The notes: generated by a model not told the origin, from the letters alone. A DNA stretch of 64,000 nt from Hyphomicrobiaceae bacterium (GCA_016793065.1 JAEULV010000048.1:38860-102859); one strand, 5' to 3'. Counted from the stretch's first letter, positions 19,692-28,705 are shown. Numbers and translations are program-made.

Positions 19692-22199
19692 CTAAACCCG
19701 CAGATCGACCCCGCCGGGACGCCGGCCGGCGAGCGCGGCGGCGGCGACTTCCATCTCGGTGTCGACGACGGGCGGCGCGATGTCGGCACGCCGCTCGGTG
19801 CCATAGGATTTCCATGCCTCGCGGGAAAACTGCCCCTGGGCGCCGGAGCCGTCCTGGCGCAGCGAGAACTGCAGGTCGGCCTGGTCGGCGCGGAAGCCGG
19901 CCTGTTCCAGCGTCTTTTCCAGATTGCGGCGGTCGGCCAGCATCAGGTCGAGGGTATCCTTGCGCTCGACGATCAGATGGGCGCGGACCTCGCCGGCCTC
20001 GGACACGTCGAGCTTGACCTGCACCTTGCCGAGATCGGGCGGATCGAGGCGGATCTCGAAGCTGCGGCCGCTGGCCTTGGCCTGGCGGGCGATTTCGGCG
20101 CCAAGCTCGGGAACGGTGACCTGGGGCGCGTCGGCGCGGCTGTTGACGGTGGCAGCCGGTGTCGCCGGGGCCTCGGCATCAGGCATGGCGGCCGGAGCGG
20201 CGATGGCGGCAAGGGTCGGCTCGCCCGACACGGTCTCGGCGGCGGTCTCGGCCCGCAGCCGTTCGGCAAAGGCGAGGGCGGCGGTCATGACGCCGGCGGC
20301 ATGGGTGTGACGATGGGCCGGGTGCCGGGTCGCTGCCGGGCGGTCGTCGATGGCGAGTGCCGGTTCGTCGTCGGGGGTGTCCTTGGCCGTGTCGCTGGCC
20401 GGGGCGGTCGCCTCGGTCGCGACCGGCGCGGCGGCGGCTGTCGGCTCAGTGACGGCAGCGGACCGGGGCGGAGCGTTCGCGGCCTGCGGCGCGGTGGCGG
20501 ACTGGACCGCCGGGGCGGATCGGGAGGTGGTGTCGACGGTGGCCGGCGCGGCGTTGGACGGCGCCGCCTCGGGATCTGGCGTCGCCTGAGCGGACACGGC
20601 GGCGGGTGCTTCCTCTGGCGGCGTCGACGGGGAAGCGGCGACCGTCGGGCGTTCGGTGGCAACCGGCACCGGATTGGTGGCGGCTTGCGGCGCGGCGGGC
20701 GCGGTCGTCGCCGAACGGGTGCGGGCCGACGTGGCGGCGGTCGGCTGGGGTTGCGGCGGCGCGTCTGCGGCATCGGCGGCCGGATCGGTCGCGTCAGCGG
20801 TCGTCACCGGCCGAGCGGCGGCCGGCGAGGCGGATTGGAGTGCGGCCACGGTGGCGGGCACGGTCGGGTCGGCGGGCGCGGCCGTGGCGGCGGCGGGCAG
20901 CGGGGTAGGGTTAGCCAGCGGGGGGGCATCAGCCGCGTTAGCAGAAACCGGTATTGCCGGAGGCGCGACGGCGGGCGTCGCGGAGTCGGTTGCGGCTGCT
21001 TTTGTCGGGGCCGGGGCCGCCGAGGTGGCGGATGTCGACGGCGCCGGCTGGGTTGGTGCGAGACGGCTGGCGGCGATTCCGCGCGGCTCCGCCGTCGTCG
21101 GGGTAACGGCGGCGTTGGTGCGGGAGGCCGGTTCGATCGAGGTCCGGGCGGTCGGTTCGGTTGCGGCCGGTGTCGTCGCTGCGTTGGTCGCGGCAGTGCT
21201 CGATTCCGACGCGGCGGCCTCGGGCCTGGCGACGACGGTCGGCGATGCGGAACGCGCGGTCGGAAGGGGCCGGGTCGCGGACTGGCCGGTCGGGCTGACC
21301 GGCGGGCGCGGTCGGGTGTCGACAGTCGGCCCGGCGGTTGCCGCGACAGGCACTGTCGCGTCCGGCACGATGGCGTCGGATGATCCGGAGACGGTGGTCG
21401 TCGTCGCAACCGGGATCTTGGCGGCGGCTGTGGTCGCGACCGAGGCGCTGGTAGAGGTCGCAGCGGTAGTGTCCTGCCGGGGGGCGGCTACGTTCGTCGC
21501 GGCAGTGGCCGGAGCGTCGGCACGGGGCGACGTGGGCGCCGGCATCGCGACCGTTACGGCCGCGGCCAGCGCGGAGCGGCTCGCGTCAGGGGACGGGGTT
21601 GATGTGTTGGCGGTCGTCGGCGCGGCCGGGGCGTTGGCCGTCGCGGCAGCCGTCGCGGCAATGGTCGGGGCAGCGGCCGGCGCGTTGGCAGACTCGGACG
21701 GAGCTTCGCCCGAGGCGGCGGCCGGGCGAGCGGGCGTGGCTGGCGTTGCGGCGTCGATGCCGTCGCCCGCCGGCGCGGTCGCGGCGTTGTCGCCATCCGT
21801 CGCGGCGGCGCCGGCAGCAGCGAGGGCGGGGGCGGGCGTGACGGGAGTTGCCGGCGGCGGGATGACGACCAGCGACGGGTCGACCTGCGGGACGGTCGCA
21901 TCGGCCGGCAGGTCGGTCGCGGCGGTTTCGGCATTGGCGCCGTCGTCGAGGGTTGCCGCCATCAGGGCGACGAATTCGGCGGTGGTAGCGTGGGGTTGGG
22001 TCGAAACCGGGGCGGCCGGATCGCCGGGCTCGGCGGACGCGACCGGCGCGAACATCGCCATCAGTGCGGCAAAGCCGGTTGCCGGCTGCGAGGCGGCAAG
22101 CCCGGCGGCACCGGCGGCGGTGGCTGGCGCGAAGGCGGTCGGGGCGACGGCACCCTGGGTCACGGCACTGGGCAAACTCTTCCCCTTGTCGGCGGACAT
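19692..22199 (-). CDS. fliK: Flagellar hook-length control protein FliK
   Basis: 835 residues, roughly twice the E. coli length. Residues from about 40 to 640 are low complexity, dominated by Ala, Thr and Pro, fitting a secreted ruler. The C-terminal domain (about 690-800) carries the Flg_hook motif: FEIRLDPPDLGKVQVKLDVS, VRAHLIVERKDTLDLMLADR, LEQAGFRADQADLQFSLR. This domain contacts FlhB to switch export from hook to filament. It is next to flgD, as is common. The start codon has no strong ribosome site. Confidence 0.9.
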   Translation of the reverse strand: MSADKGKSLPSAVTQGAVAPTAFAPATAAGAAGLAASQPATGFAALMAMFAPVASAEPGDPAAPVSTQPHATTAEFVALMAATLDDGANAETAATDLPADATVPQVDPSLVVIPPPATPVTPAPALAAAGAAATDGDNAATAPAGDGIDAATPATPARPAAASGEAPSESANAPAAAPTIAATAAATANAPAAPTTANTSTPSPDASRSALAAAVTVAMPAPTSPRADAPATAATNVAAPRQDTTAATSTSASVATTAAAKIPVATTTTVSGSSDAIVPDATVPVAATAGPTVDTRPRPPVSPTGQSATRPLPTARSASPTVVARPEAAASESSTAATNAATTPAATEPTARTSIEPASRTNAAVTPTTAEPRGIAASRLAPTQPAPSTSATSAAPAPTKAAATDSATPAVAPPAIPVSANAADAPPLANPTPLPAAATAAPADPTVPATVAALQSASPAAARPVTTADATDPAADAADAPPQPQPTAATSARTRSATTAPAAPQAATNPVPVATERPTVAASPSTPPEEAPAAVSAQATPDPEAAPSNAAPATVDTTSRSAPAVQSATAPQAANAPPRSAAVTEPTAAAAPVATEATAPASDTAKDTPDDEPALAIDDRPAATRHPAHRHTHAAGVMTAALAFAERLRAETAAETVSGEPTLAAIAAPAAMPDAEAPATPAATVNSRADAPQVTVPELGAEIARQAKASGRSFEIRLDPPDLGKVQVKLDVSEAGEVRAHLIVERKDTLDLMLADRRNLEKTLEQAGFRADQADLQFSLRQDGSGAQGQFSREAWKSYGTERRADIAPPVVDTEMEVAAAALAGRRPGGVDLRV

Positions 22200-22521
22200 G
22201 CGAGCATGGTTCCGCCATCCGTCGCAACCTTCATGCCGGAGTGGCGGGAGGGCGCCGTCCGTTCAGTCGTTCGGGGGAAATGTCTTTTTAGCCATGTGGT
22301 TAGACGTGGTCGCGCGACCCGCCGACGGTCGAACCCGCGCATTCAGTCCAATGCCGGCCGGCAGAACTTGCCGGGTCGGCCCGGTTGCCGCCGGCGTCGA
22401 TCGGCGGCAGGTGCGCCAGTCGGCGGGGGAGCGCGACATTGCCGGGGAAGGCCCCCTACATTTCCACGAAATTCGCGCTATATACGTTACTTCCTGTCCC
22501 TGACGCCGGTTCCGCCCACCC
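22200..22521. other. 322-base divergent region fliK / mnmA
   Basis: No coding signal on either strand. It must hold the two promoters. A TATATA at about 22479-22485 could serve mnmA. On the minus strand CTAACCACATGGCTAAAA resembles CtrA half-sites but the spacing is off by one, so it is not called. Confidence 0.5.
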
Positions 22522-23700
22522 ATGCCGACGCCCATTGCGCTCAACAGTCTCGATCTGCCGAAGTCTCCGGCCGAAACCCGCGTCGTCGTGGCGATGTCGG
22601 GCGGCGTCGACTCGTCGGTGGTGGCCGGCCTCCTGAAGCAGGAGGGCTATGACGTCGTCGGGGTGACGCTGCAGCTTTACGACCACGGTGCCGCGACCCA
22701 TCGCAAGGGGGCGTGTTGCGCCGGGCAGGACATCCAGGATGCCCGCCGGGTGGCGGAGGCGCTGGAGATTCCGCATTACGTCCTCGACTACGAGGACCGG
22801 TTCCGCACCTCGGTGATCGAGGCGTTCGCCGACAGCTACCTTGCCGGCGAGACGCCGATCCCCTGCGTCGCCTGCAACCAGACCGTCAAGTTCTCCGACC
22901 TGATGGAAACGGCGCGGGATCTCGGCGCCGATTGCCTGGCGACGGGGCATTATGTCGAGACGCGCCGGCTCGAAAGCGGTCATCGCGGGCTGTTCCGGCC
23001 GGTCGATCTCGATCGCGACCAGAGCTATTTCCTCTATGCGACGACGCAGGCGCAGCTGGATTTCCTGCGGTTTCCGCTCGGCCGGCTGACCAAGCCGCGC
23101 ACGCGCGACATCGCCCGCGACCTGGGGCTGGTGGTTGCCGAGAAGCATGACAGCCAGGACATCTGCTTCGTGCCGTCGGGCAAGTATGCCGATGTGATCG
23201 AGCGGCTGCGGCCGAGTGCGGTCGAGCCGGGGGAGATCGTGCATGTGGACGGGCGGGTGCTGGGGCGGCACGACGGCATCATCCACTTCACCGTCGGCCA
23301 GCGGCGCGGGCTGGGGGTGGCGTCGGGCGAGCCGCTCTATGTGGTGCGGGTCGAGGCGGAGCATCGCCGGGTGGTCGTCGGGCCGCGCGAGGCGCTGGCG
23401 ACGACGTCGCTTGATCTGCGCGACGTCAACTGGCTTGGGCCGTCGCTCGATGGCTGCGGCGAGGCCGGGCTCGACATCTTCGCCAAGGTGCGCTCGACCC
23501 GGCCGCCGGCGCCGGCGGCGATCCGCTGGCGCGACGGTCGGGCGGTGGTGGAGCTGGCGCAGGGCGAACTCGGCGTGGCGCCGGGGCAGGCCTGCGTGAT
23601 CTATGACGGCGTCGAGGCCGGCGCCCGGGTGCTCGGCGGCGGCATCATCAACCGGCCGGCCAGTGCCGCCGGCCCGGTGCAGGGCATTGCGGCGGAGTGA
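22522..23700 (+). CDS. mnmA: tRNA-specific 2-thiouridylase MnmA
   Basis: 392 residues. The PP-loop is [18 protein letters not shown]; the catalytic cysteines are in [14 protein letters not shown] and [12 protein letters not shown]; the tRNA-binding and central domains follow ([20 protein letters not shown]). MnmA adds sulfur to U34 of Glu, Gln and Lys tRNAs using ATP and a TusE- or IscS-derived persulfide. Single-gene unit, divergent from fliK. Confidence 0.97.
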   Translation: MPTPIALNSLDLPKSPAETRVVVAMSGGVDSSVVAGLLKQEGYDVVGVTLQLYDHGAATHRKGACCAGQDIQDARRVAEALEIPHYVLDYEDRFRTSVIEAFADSYLAGETPIPCVACNQTVKFSDLMETARDLGADCLATGHYVETRRLESGHRGLFRPVDLDRDQSYFLYATTQAQLDFLRFPLGRLTKPRTRDIARDLGLVVAEKHDSQDICFVPSGKYADVIERLRPSAVEPGEIVHVDGRVLGRHDGIIHFTVGQRRGLGVASGEPLYVVRVEAEHRRVVVGPREALATTSLDLRDVNWLGPSLDGCGEAGLDIFAKVRSTRPPAPAAIRWRDGRAVVELAQGELGVAPGQACVIYDGVEAGARVLGGGIINRPASAAGPVQGIAAE

Positions 23701-23876
23701 CGGTTTTGCGATAGCGATGGCGTTTTTCGATGCCGGCGTTTCAGTTTCCGGCCGATCGATGTCGCCTGTAATCAAGAAATCGTCGTATTCATGGAATTCA
23801 TGGGTGCGGGAGAAAGCGGCTTGCGCTAAATCGGTCGGACGACAGCCGACCGTGCCGGCTTGATCCGGAGACCCGC

Positions 23877-24548
23877 ATGAGCCAGACCCCTGCCCAATCC
23901 GCCGATCGCGACGATCTTGATGAAACCACGGTGCTGAGCGCCTATCGGCGCTGGGCACCGGTCTATGACGCGGTGTTCGGCGGCAAGTTCTTCATCGGGG
24001 CGCTGTTCGGCATCGGCCGGCGAGCGGTGGTGGAGGCGGTCAACCGGCTCGAGGGCAAGGTGCTGGAACTCGGCGTCGGCACCGGCCTGTCATTGCCCGC
24101 CTATGACCGGCGGCTGCGGCTCACCGGCATCGACCTGTGCCCGCACATGCTGGGGGTGGCGCGGGAACGGGTGGCGCGCGAGCAGCTGCCGCATGTCGAC
24201 GGGCTGCATCAGATGGATGCCGGGGCGTTGACGTTTGCCGACCGCAGCTTCGACGCGGTGGCGGTGATGTTCGTCATCACCGTGGTGCCGCATCCCGAAC
24301 AGGTGATGGCCGAGATCGCCCGCGTCGTCCGCCCGGGCGGCGAGGTGGTGATCGTGTCGCATTTCGCCGCCGATGGCGGATTGCGCGGGCTGGTGGAGCG
24401 GCTGATCGTGCCGGTCACGCGCAAGCTCGGCTGGCGCTCGGACTTCCCGGCGGCGCGGGTTCTCGGCCATGACGAGTTCGAGGCGGTGGAAGTGCGGCCG
24501 TTGCGGCCGTTCGGGCTGTTCACCCTGATCCGGCTGCGGCGGCGGTGA
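23877..24548 (+). CDS. Class I SAM methyltransferase, PmtA-like (phosphatidylethanolamine N-methyltransferase)
   Basis: 223 residues. The opening YRRWAPVYDAVFGGKFF, the SAM motif VLELGVGTGLSLPAYDRRLR, then LTGIDLCPHMLGVARERV and FITVVPHPEQVMAEIARVVR match the Rhodobacter-type PmtA family, which turns phosphatidylethanolamine into phosphatidylcholine with three SAM molecules. Other small-molecule methyltransferases share the fold, so the substrate is inferred. ATG preceded by CCGGAGACCCGC. No operon partners; tRNA-Met follows. Confidence 0.75.
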   Translation: MSQTPAQSADRDDLDETTVLSAYRRWAPVYDAVFGGKFFIGALFGIGRRAVVEAVNRLEGKVLELGVGTGLSLPAYDRRLRLTGIDLCPHMLGVARERVAREQLPHVDGLHQMDAGALTFADRSFDAVAVMFVITVVPHPEQVMAEIARVVRPGGEVVIVSHFAADGGLRGLVERLIVPVTRKLGWRSDFPAARVLGHDEFEAVEVRPLRPFGLFTLIRLRRR

Positions 24549-24722
24549 GGGCGTCGGGCCGGCCGGCGCGCCCAAGCGCCCGTCAGCGGTCGATCGCACC
24601 GCGACGTTTCGGGCCACAAGAGGCGCGGGCGGCGATGCTATCCACAAGGACGCTTGACACCATAAGCCCGAGGTTCCTATAAGCGCGACCGATGAAGCTT
24701 GCTTGACAGGCCTCATCGAAGT

Positions 24723-24799
24723 GGCTGGGTAGCTCAGATGGTTAGAGCGGAGGATTCATAACCCTCAGGTCGGCGGTTCGATCCCGCCCCCCGCCACCA
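24723..24799 (+). tRNA. tRNA-Met (anticodon CAT), with two stem mismatches
   Basis: A full cloverleaf with encoded CCA can be drawn: acceptor 24723-24729 / 24789-24795, D arm GCTC/GAGC, anticodon loop TTCATAA (24755-24761), T arm GGCGG-TTCGATC-CCGCC, discriminator A. The acceptor has a U4:C69 mismatch and the anticodon stem an A31:C39 mismatch. It lacks the initiator-type GGG/CCC stem, so an elongator Met (or lysidine-type Ile) tRNA is likely. GTGG before and CCAC at the 3' end extend the precursor stem. Confidence 0.85.
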
Positions 24800-25222
24800 C
24801 TTCTCCCCTTTCCGGATCGGCGATCGATCTCATACCGCCTTGGCGATGGCCACGGGCGGTTTTGTTGTCTGCGGGTGCTTGGTCGCGGGTGACGATCGCC
24901 GTGGATGGTTCCTGCCGGCGGCCAAATCGCTGATCGACAGCAACGGCACGTGCGTTCTTGGCGTGAGGTTGCGGGCGGGATCGGCGTCGTCGTGGCGGCT
25001 AACCTTGGTTTCCCGCTGGCTGCGGTCGTGATGGACGTCGATGCCAATTTCGGGCGAAAATTCGGGTGAACGCGCGGCGCCGGAAGATAGCGTTAACGGG
25101 ATTTAAGAAATTCCTCCCAATTCTCGTCTTATCTTTCACTGCTTGCTGATGTTTAATATAAAAGTTGTATTTTTATCTCTAAAATTTTACTAGACTGCAG
25201 CTGGATTTGAAAGGAGTAGCCA
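24800..25222. other. 423-base intergenic region with AT-rich end
   Basis: Apart from the tRNA terminator there is no gene. From about 25070 to 25215 the base composition turns strongly AT-rich, unlike the rest of the window, with TTTAATATAAAAG and TTGTAT...TACTAG as possible promoter parts. It leads into the broken RTX-like gene and ends with the ribosome site AAAGGAG (25210-25216). Confidence 0.6.
24834..24866 (+). terminator. Terminator after tRNA-Met
   Basis: ACCGCC (24834-24839) pairs with GGCGGT (24855-24860); the loop contains a second TGGC/GCCA stem; TTTGTT follows. It stands 35 bases past the tRNA. Confidence 0.75.
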
Positions 25223-25849
25223 ACGACTACTCTGAAATTCTTCAAGCTGAACGACAGACATTATGCCGGTCAGGTGACTTTCGCTTCGTAGGGGGTGAAT
25301 GACGCAGCGTTTTCGTCTAACGGCCAGATCCTGACCTTTGCCAGCCCGTTTGGCGGGCCGGGACAGACGACGATGATCGTTTCAGGCAGCGGCCTTGTCT
25401 ATAACAGCGTGACCGAGAGCTTCTCCGGCACGATTTCGTCGGTGACATTCAGCAACCGCAACGATGCCGGCGGTTATGAGAAGCACTATACCCTTACCGG
25501 CCTGTCGCTGACGCTGGCGCAGATGATGACCGATCCGAACGGAATGATCGCGGTGCTGCATGCAGGCGCCGACATCCTGTACGGCACCGAGCAGCCGGAT
25601 GTCCTGACCGGTTTCGGCGGGGCCGGCAATGACCAGATCCATACCGGTGCCGGTGCCGATACGGTGTTCGACTTCTGCACCGGCGTCGACCGAATCGACA
25701 TGCGGGGACTGTCGCTTGGCGTCGATTACATCCGGGACTGCAGCGTCCAGACCAGCCAGGGTACGCTGATCGACCTCGGCACCAGCACAATCCTGCTTGC
25801 CGGCGTCCAGATGAACAGCATCGACTGGAGCCACGACTTCCTGTTCTGA
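25223..25849 (+). pseudogene. RTX-like (haemolysin-type calcium-binding) protein gene, probably inactivated
   Basis: AAAGGAG at 25210-25216 is correctly spaced from ACG at 25223, where ATG would be expected. From there the frame reads TTTLKFFKLNDRHYAGQVTF, ending AS, then meets TAG at 25289 and stays open for 186 codons to TGA. The intact part (GTG at 25295, without a usable ribosome site) has a glycine/aspartate-rich core resembling RTX repeats (DVLTGFGGAGNDQIHTGAGA, then DTVFDFCTGVDRIDM) and an end like type-I-secreted proteins or M10 peptidase C-termini. The two lesions suggest a decayed gene. Alternatives are a rare ACG start with amber readthrough, or a shorter product from the GTG. The AT-rich promoter may indicate transfer. 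Confidence 0.6.
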
Positions 25850-26009
25850 GGTGATGCGTCGCATCACATCGAGAGGTCAGACCACCTGGGCGGCTAATGC
25901 CCCGGTGGGGTCCGGCGTTTGCGGGTGCGGCCAGAGGGCAGGCGAATCGGCGGAGCCTACGAGGAAATCGGCCGGGCTGATGCCACGGCCGTATGGCAAG
26001 GCTGCTGCT

Positions 26010-26138
26010 ATGCCAGAAGCCGCAGGCGCAGACGCGTCGGGGCGCCGGAGACAAGTGAATTTCCCATCTGCATCAGAGGCATGAGAAATTTGCTCCAGGA
26101 ATGCCGTCCGCCATTTTCAATGGCCGATGGCATTACGC
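26010..26138 (-). repeat. Three-hairpin mosaic repeat, copy A
   Basis: 129 bp, starts TGCCAGAAGCC and ends GGCATTACGCC. It shares with the other three copies a GC-rich first hairpin, a second hairpin with GAATTTC...GAGAAATT arms and a third with AATGCC...GGCATT arms. It lies between the convergent RTX-like gene and the YbaK-type gene, and overlaps the latter's stop codon. This is the most diverged copy. Strand is given relative to the gene it follows. Confidence 0.8.
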
Positions 26139-26145
26139 CATCGGC
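26123..26145 (-). terminator. Hairpin around the ybaK-type stop codon
   Basis: GCCGATGGC (26123-26131) and GCCATCGGC (26137-26145) form a perfect 9-bp stem; the TAA stop of the minus-strand gene is in the 5-base loop. No U-tract, so a termination or mRNA-end stabilising role is only inferred. Confidence 0.45.
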
Positions 26146-26609
26146 ATGAGGGTGGCCTTTGTCGTCGCGGCGAGGGCGCGCGGGTCGACCTCGAAGACGG
26201 CGTTGGGCGTTCCGGCGGCGGCCCAGACGGTCGGAAAGCCCATCAGGTCGGGATCGATGCAGGTGGCGATGTCGATCGGGTGGCCTATGGGCGGAATGCC
26301 GCCGATGGCATAGCCGGTGAGTTCGCGGACGAAGGCGGCATCGGGCCGCTTCAGCGGCTCGCCGAGATGGCGGGCCGCGCCCTTTTCATCGACGCGATTG
26401 GCGCCGGAGACCAGCAGCAGCCAGGGCTTGCCGCTCTGCTTGCCGACGAAGACCAGCGACTTGACGATCTGGGCGACGCCGCAGCCGCAGGCGGCGGCGG
26501 CCTCCTCGGCGGTGCGGGTGGCTTCCGCCCTGACGACGATGCGGATGGCGAGGCCGGCGGTCTCGGCGGCGGCTTGCACCCGGAGGCAGGCGGCGGGCAG
26601 GTCGCTCAT
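26133..26609 (-). CDS. YbaK/EbsC-type aminoacyl-tRNA deacylase
   Basis: 158 residues. The fold markers are present: RTAEEAAAACGCGVAQIVKS with the conserved lysine, LVFVGKQSGKPWLLLVSGAN, and the glycine motif GYAIGGIPPIGHP. These proteins hydrolyse mischarged tRNAs (for example Cys-tRNA-Pro) in trans; the exact subclass cannot be set here. The ATG overlaps the stop of the preceding GNAT gene, so both form one transcript. The last four codons (MPMA) and the stop are in or next to mosaic repeat copy A, so the C-terminus may have been reshaped by the repeat. Confidence 0.88.
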   Translation of the reverse strand: MSDLPAACLRVQAAAETAGLAIRIVVRAEATRTAEEAAAACGCGVAQIVKSLVFVGKQSGKPWLLLVSGANRVDEKGAARHLGEPLKRPDAAFVRELTGYAIGGIPPIGHPIDIATCIDPDLMGFPTVWAAAGTPNAVFEVDPRALAATTKATLMPMA

Positions 26610-27106
26610 GGCTTGCCGCAGAGGCCGCGGGCGCCGCCGGCGGCTCCGGGGGCCAGTTCGGCCAGCAGCAGCCGGTTGGGATCGACGGGACCCGGCATGG
26701 TGATCTGGCCCACCGGCACGCGGGCAAAGCCGAGCGGGCCGTAATAGGGGTGATCGCCGACCAGCAGCACCAGCTTGTGGCCGGCGGCGCGGGCGGCATC
26801 GAGGGCGACACCGACCAGGGCCTTGCCGGCGCCGCGACCGGCGAAATCCGGGTGCACCGCCAGCGGCCCGAGCAGCAGGGCGGGATCGTCGCCGATGCGG
26901 ATCGGCGTCAGCCGGACGGCGCCGCCGAAGCGATCGCCGAACAGGGCGACGAAGCTCAGATCCGGATCATGGGGCACACCCTCGCGCAGCCGGAAGGCCG
27001 TGCGGGCGAAACGGCCGGGGCCGAAGGAGAGTTCGTGCAGGGCTTCGATGGCGTCGGCGTCGTGGGCGAGTTCGAGCCGGATCAGGTAAGGCGTCTGGAT
27101 CATCAT
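26606..27106 (-). CDS. GNAT family N-acetyltransferase
   Basis: 166 residues. The acetyl-CoA motif is LLGPLAVHPDFAGRGAGKAL followed by VGVALDAARAAGH and HPYYGPLGFARV, placing it with YhbS-like acetyltransferases. The substrate is unknown. It overlaps the YbaK-type gene by 4 bases; this two-gene unit recurs in rhizobia, from memory. ATG codons at 27106 and 27103 are equally possible. Confidence 0.88.
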   Translation of the reverse strand: MMIQTPYLIRLELAHDADAIEALHELSFGPGRFARTAFRLREGVPHDPDLSFVALFGDRFGGAVRLTPIRIGDDPALLLGPLAVHPDFAGRGAGKALVGVALDAARAAGHKLVLLVGDHPYYGPLGFARVPVGQITMPGPVDPNRLLLAELAPGAAGGARGLCGKP

Positions 27107-27439
27107 CGGGACTTTCAGTCGGAAAGGCGGGTATCACGCGCCGTCCGAGGTCCCGGGCCGCATGGGGAGCGGGGCCTCACGAAGACGCGAAAGGGCGATC
27201 GAGCGTGACCGTGTCACGTCGTCCGCTTCGTCGTCGCTGCAGCCTAAGCCCAAGCATGGGTGCCCGATCCATTTCCTGACGTTCGATCCTGAACGTGGGG
27301 CAGGCAGCTAGCACGCAAAGCCGCCGGGTGCAAGCGTGTGGCCGGCGCGAACGGCGGCGCGGCAGGTCGACGCTTGCGCATCGGCGATGGCCGGCGCATA
27401 AGGCGGTCGCCCGACCGCCAGAGGAAAGTGCGAAATTCC
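27107..27439. other. 333-base divergent region GNAT / apt
   Basis: No coding sequence. Near apt the inverted repeat GGCGGTCGCCCGACCGCC (about 27402-27419) lies just before AGAGGAAAG, so it could affect ribosome access. Otherwise nothing recognised. Confidence 0.5.
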
Positions 27440-27967
27440 ATGAACCTGCAAGACGCCATCCGCGCCATTCCGGACTATCCCAAGCCCGGCATCATTTTCC
27501 GCGACATCACCACGCTGCTGGGCAATGCGCGGGCCTTCCGGCAGGCGGTCGACCGTCTGGTGCAGCCCTATGCGGGGGCGAAGATCGACAAGGTCGCCGG
27601 CATCGAGGCGCGCGGGTTCATTCTCGGCGGGGCGGTGGCGCACCAGATCTCGGCCGGGTTCGTGCCGATCCGCAAGAAGGGCAAGCTGCCGCACGATACG
27701 GTGCGGATTGCCTATTCGCTCGAATACGGCGTCGATGAAATGGAAGTGCACACGGATTCGGTGCTGGCGGGGGAGCGGATCATCCTGGTCGACGACCTGA
27801 TCGCCACCGGCGGCACGGCGACGGCGGCGGTGGAGCTGATGCGCAAGCTCGGTGCGGTGGTGGAAGCGGCGTGCTTCGTCATCGACCTGCCGGAACTCGG
27901 CGGCGCCGACAAGCTACGGGCGATGGACGTGCCGGTGCGGACGCTGGTGGCGTTCGACGGGCATTGA
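27440..27967 (+). CDS. apt: Adenine phosphoribosyltransferase
   Basis: 175 residues from the ATG at 27440 ([20 protein letters not shown]), the normal length; an upstream in-frame ATG would add an unrelated arginine-rich tail. The PRPP loop is [20 protein letters not shown], and [15 protein letters not shown] is also typical. It salvages adenine to AMP. Given the nearby mtnP, apt would recycle the adenine freed from methylthioadenosine, though they are not in one operon. Confidence 0.97.
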   Translation: MNLQDAIRAIPDYPKPGIIFRDITTLLGNARAFRQAVDRLVQPYAGAKIDKVAGIEARGFILGGAVAHQISAGFVPIRKKGKLPHDTVRIAYSLEYGVDEMEVHTDSVLAGERIILVDDLIATGGTATAAVELMRKLGAVVEAACFVIDLPELGGADKLRAMDVPVRTLVAFDGH

Positions 27968-28027
27968 AGGCCTGCGGGGGGAGGCCGGCCGTGAGGTTGG
28001 CGGGCGTCACGGCGACCGGCCGTCGCG

Positions 28028-28705
28028 TCAGTTGCGCGGCGACAGGCCGGTGGACTTGAATGCCGCCAGCCGAGCGGTGTAGGCGGCGTGGACCGCCTCG
28101 CCATAGCGGCCCGCCATCATCTGCTGGCGCCAGGACAGCAGGCGCTTGTAGCCGCGCGGATCGTCGCCGACTGACGGAATCTGCTCTTCCTGATTGCCGA
28201 GGATGAAGCGCCGGGCGACGCGCTGGGCGGCCTGTTCGGCGGTGAGGCCGGTCATCACCAGATAGGTGATCTCGGCGGCGGTCTCGGCATGCTGCATCTG
28301 CGGATCGGCCGGGACCTCTGGGGGCGCGGGGATCGGCGCGGGCATCGGCTCCGGGGCGGAGGCCTGCGGTTCGATGGTCGGTCGAGCGAAGGGAACGTCG
28401 CGCTGAGGGGTTGCGGTCGGCACCGGCGCGGTGTGGTCGCGGCCGATATCGGCAAAGCGCAGCAGGGCCTCGACGGCGATCGGCGAGGCGCCGAGGTCGC
28501 GCATGGCGCCGGCGACCAGCGACAGCAATTCGGGGGCGAGCAGACCGGCGGCGAGATCGCCGGCCTCGGTTCGGCGGGCGAGCGCCTCGACGCGATCGGC
28601 GAGGGTCGTGACCATCGGCACGATCACATCCAGACGATCCGGCTGGGGCGTGGGACCCGGCTGGATGAGGGGCGGATCGATTGTGTAGCCGTAAGCGGAC
28701 GACAT
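28028..28705 (-). CDS. Unknown protein, convergent with apt
   Basis: 225 residues from the ATG at 28705 (GAGG 6 bases upstream). I do not recognise it. The N-terminal third is helical (LDVIVPMVTTLADRVEALAR), the middle (about 105-150) is Pro/Ala-rich, and the C-terminal part has two conserved-looking segments: ITYLVMTGLTAEQAAQRVAR and RGYKRLLSWRQQMMAGRYGE. No signal peptide or membrane helix. It stands alone, 60 bases from apt. Coding statistics look normal for the window, so it is probably a real lineage-specific gene. Confidence 0.65.
   Translation of the reverse strand: MSSAYGYTIDPPLIQPGPTPQPDRLDVIVPMVTTLADRVEALARRTEAGDLAAGLLAPELLSLVAGAMRDLGASPIAVEALLRFADIGRDHTAPVPTATPQRDVPFARPTIEPQASAPEPMPAPIPAPPEVPADPQMQHAETAAEITYLVMTGLTAEQAAQRVARRFILGNQEEQIPSVGDDPRGYKRLLSWRQQMMAGRYGEAVHAAYTARLAAFKSTGLSPRN

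Noticed and set aside
22270..22310. CtrA box in front of fliK
   Set aside because: The two TAA motifs are 8 rather than 7 bases apart and the flanks do not match.
20656..22503. 615-codon plus-strand frame opposite fliK, rich in Ala, Val and Gly
   Set aside because: Complement of the Ala/Thr/Pro repeats of fliK; runs through the divergent promoter region.
24742..25047. Minus-strand frame whose end reads GRDRTADLRVMNPPL
   Set aside because: This familiar peptide is the antisense translation of the tRNA-Met gene and a known spurious annotation.
24723..26138. tRNA-adjacent genomic island
   Set aside because: No integrase, no repeat of the tRNA 3' end downstream, and normal genes follow at once; only an AT-rich promoter and a broken gene are seen.
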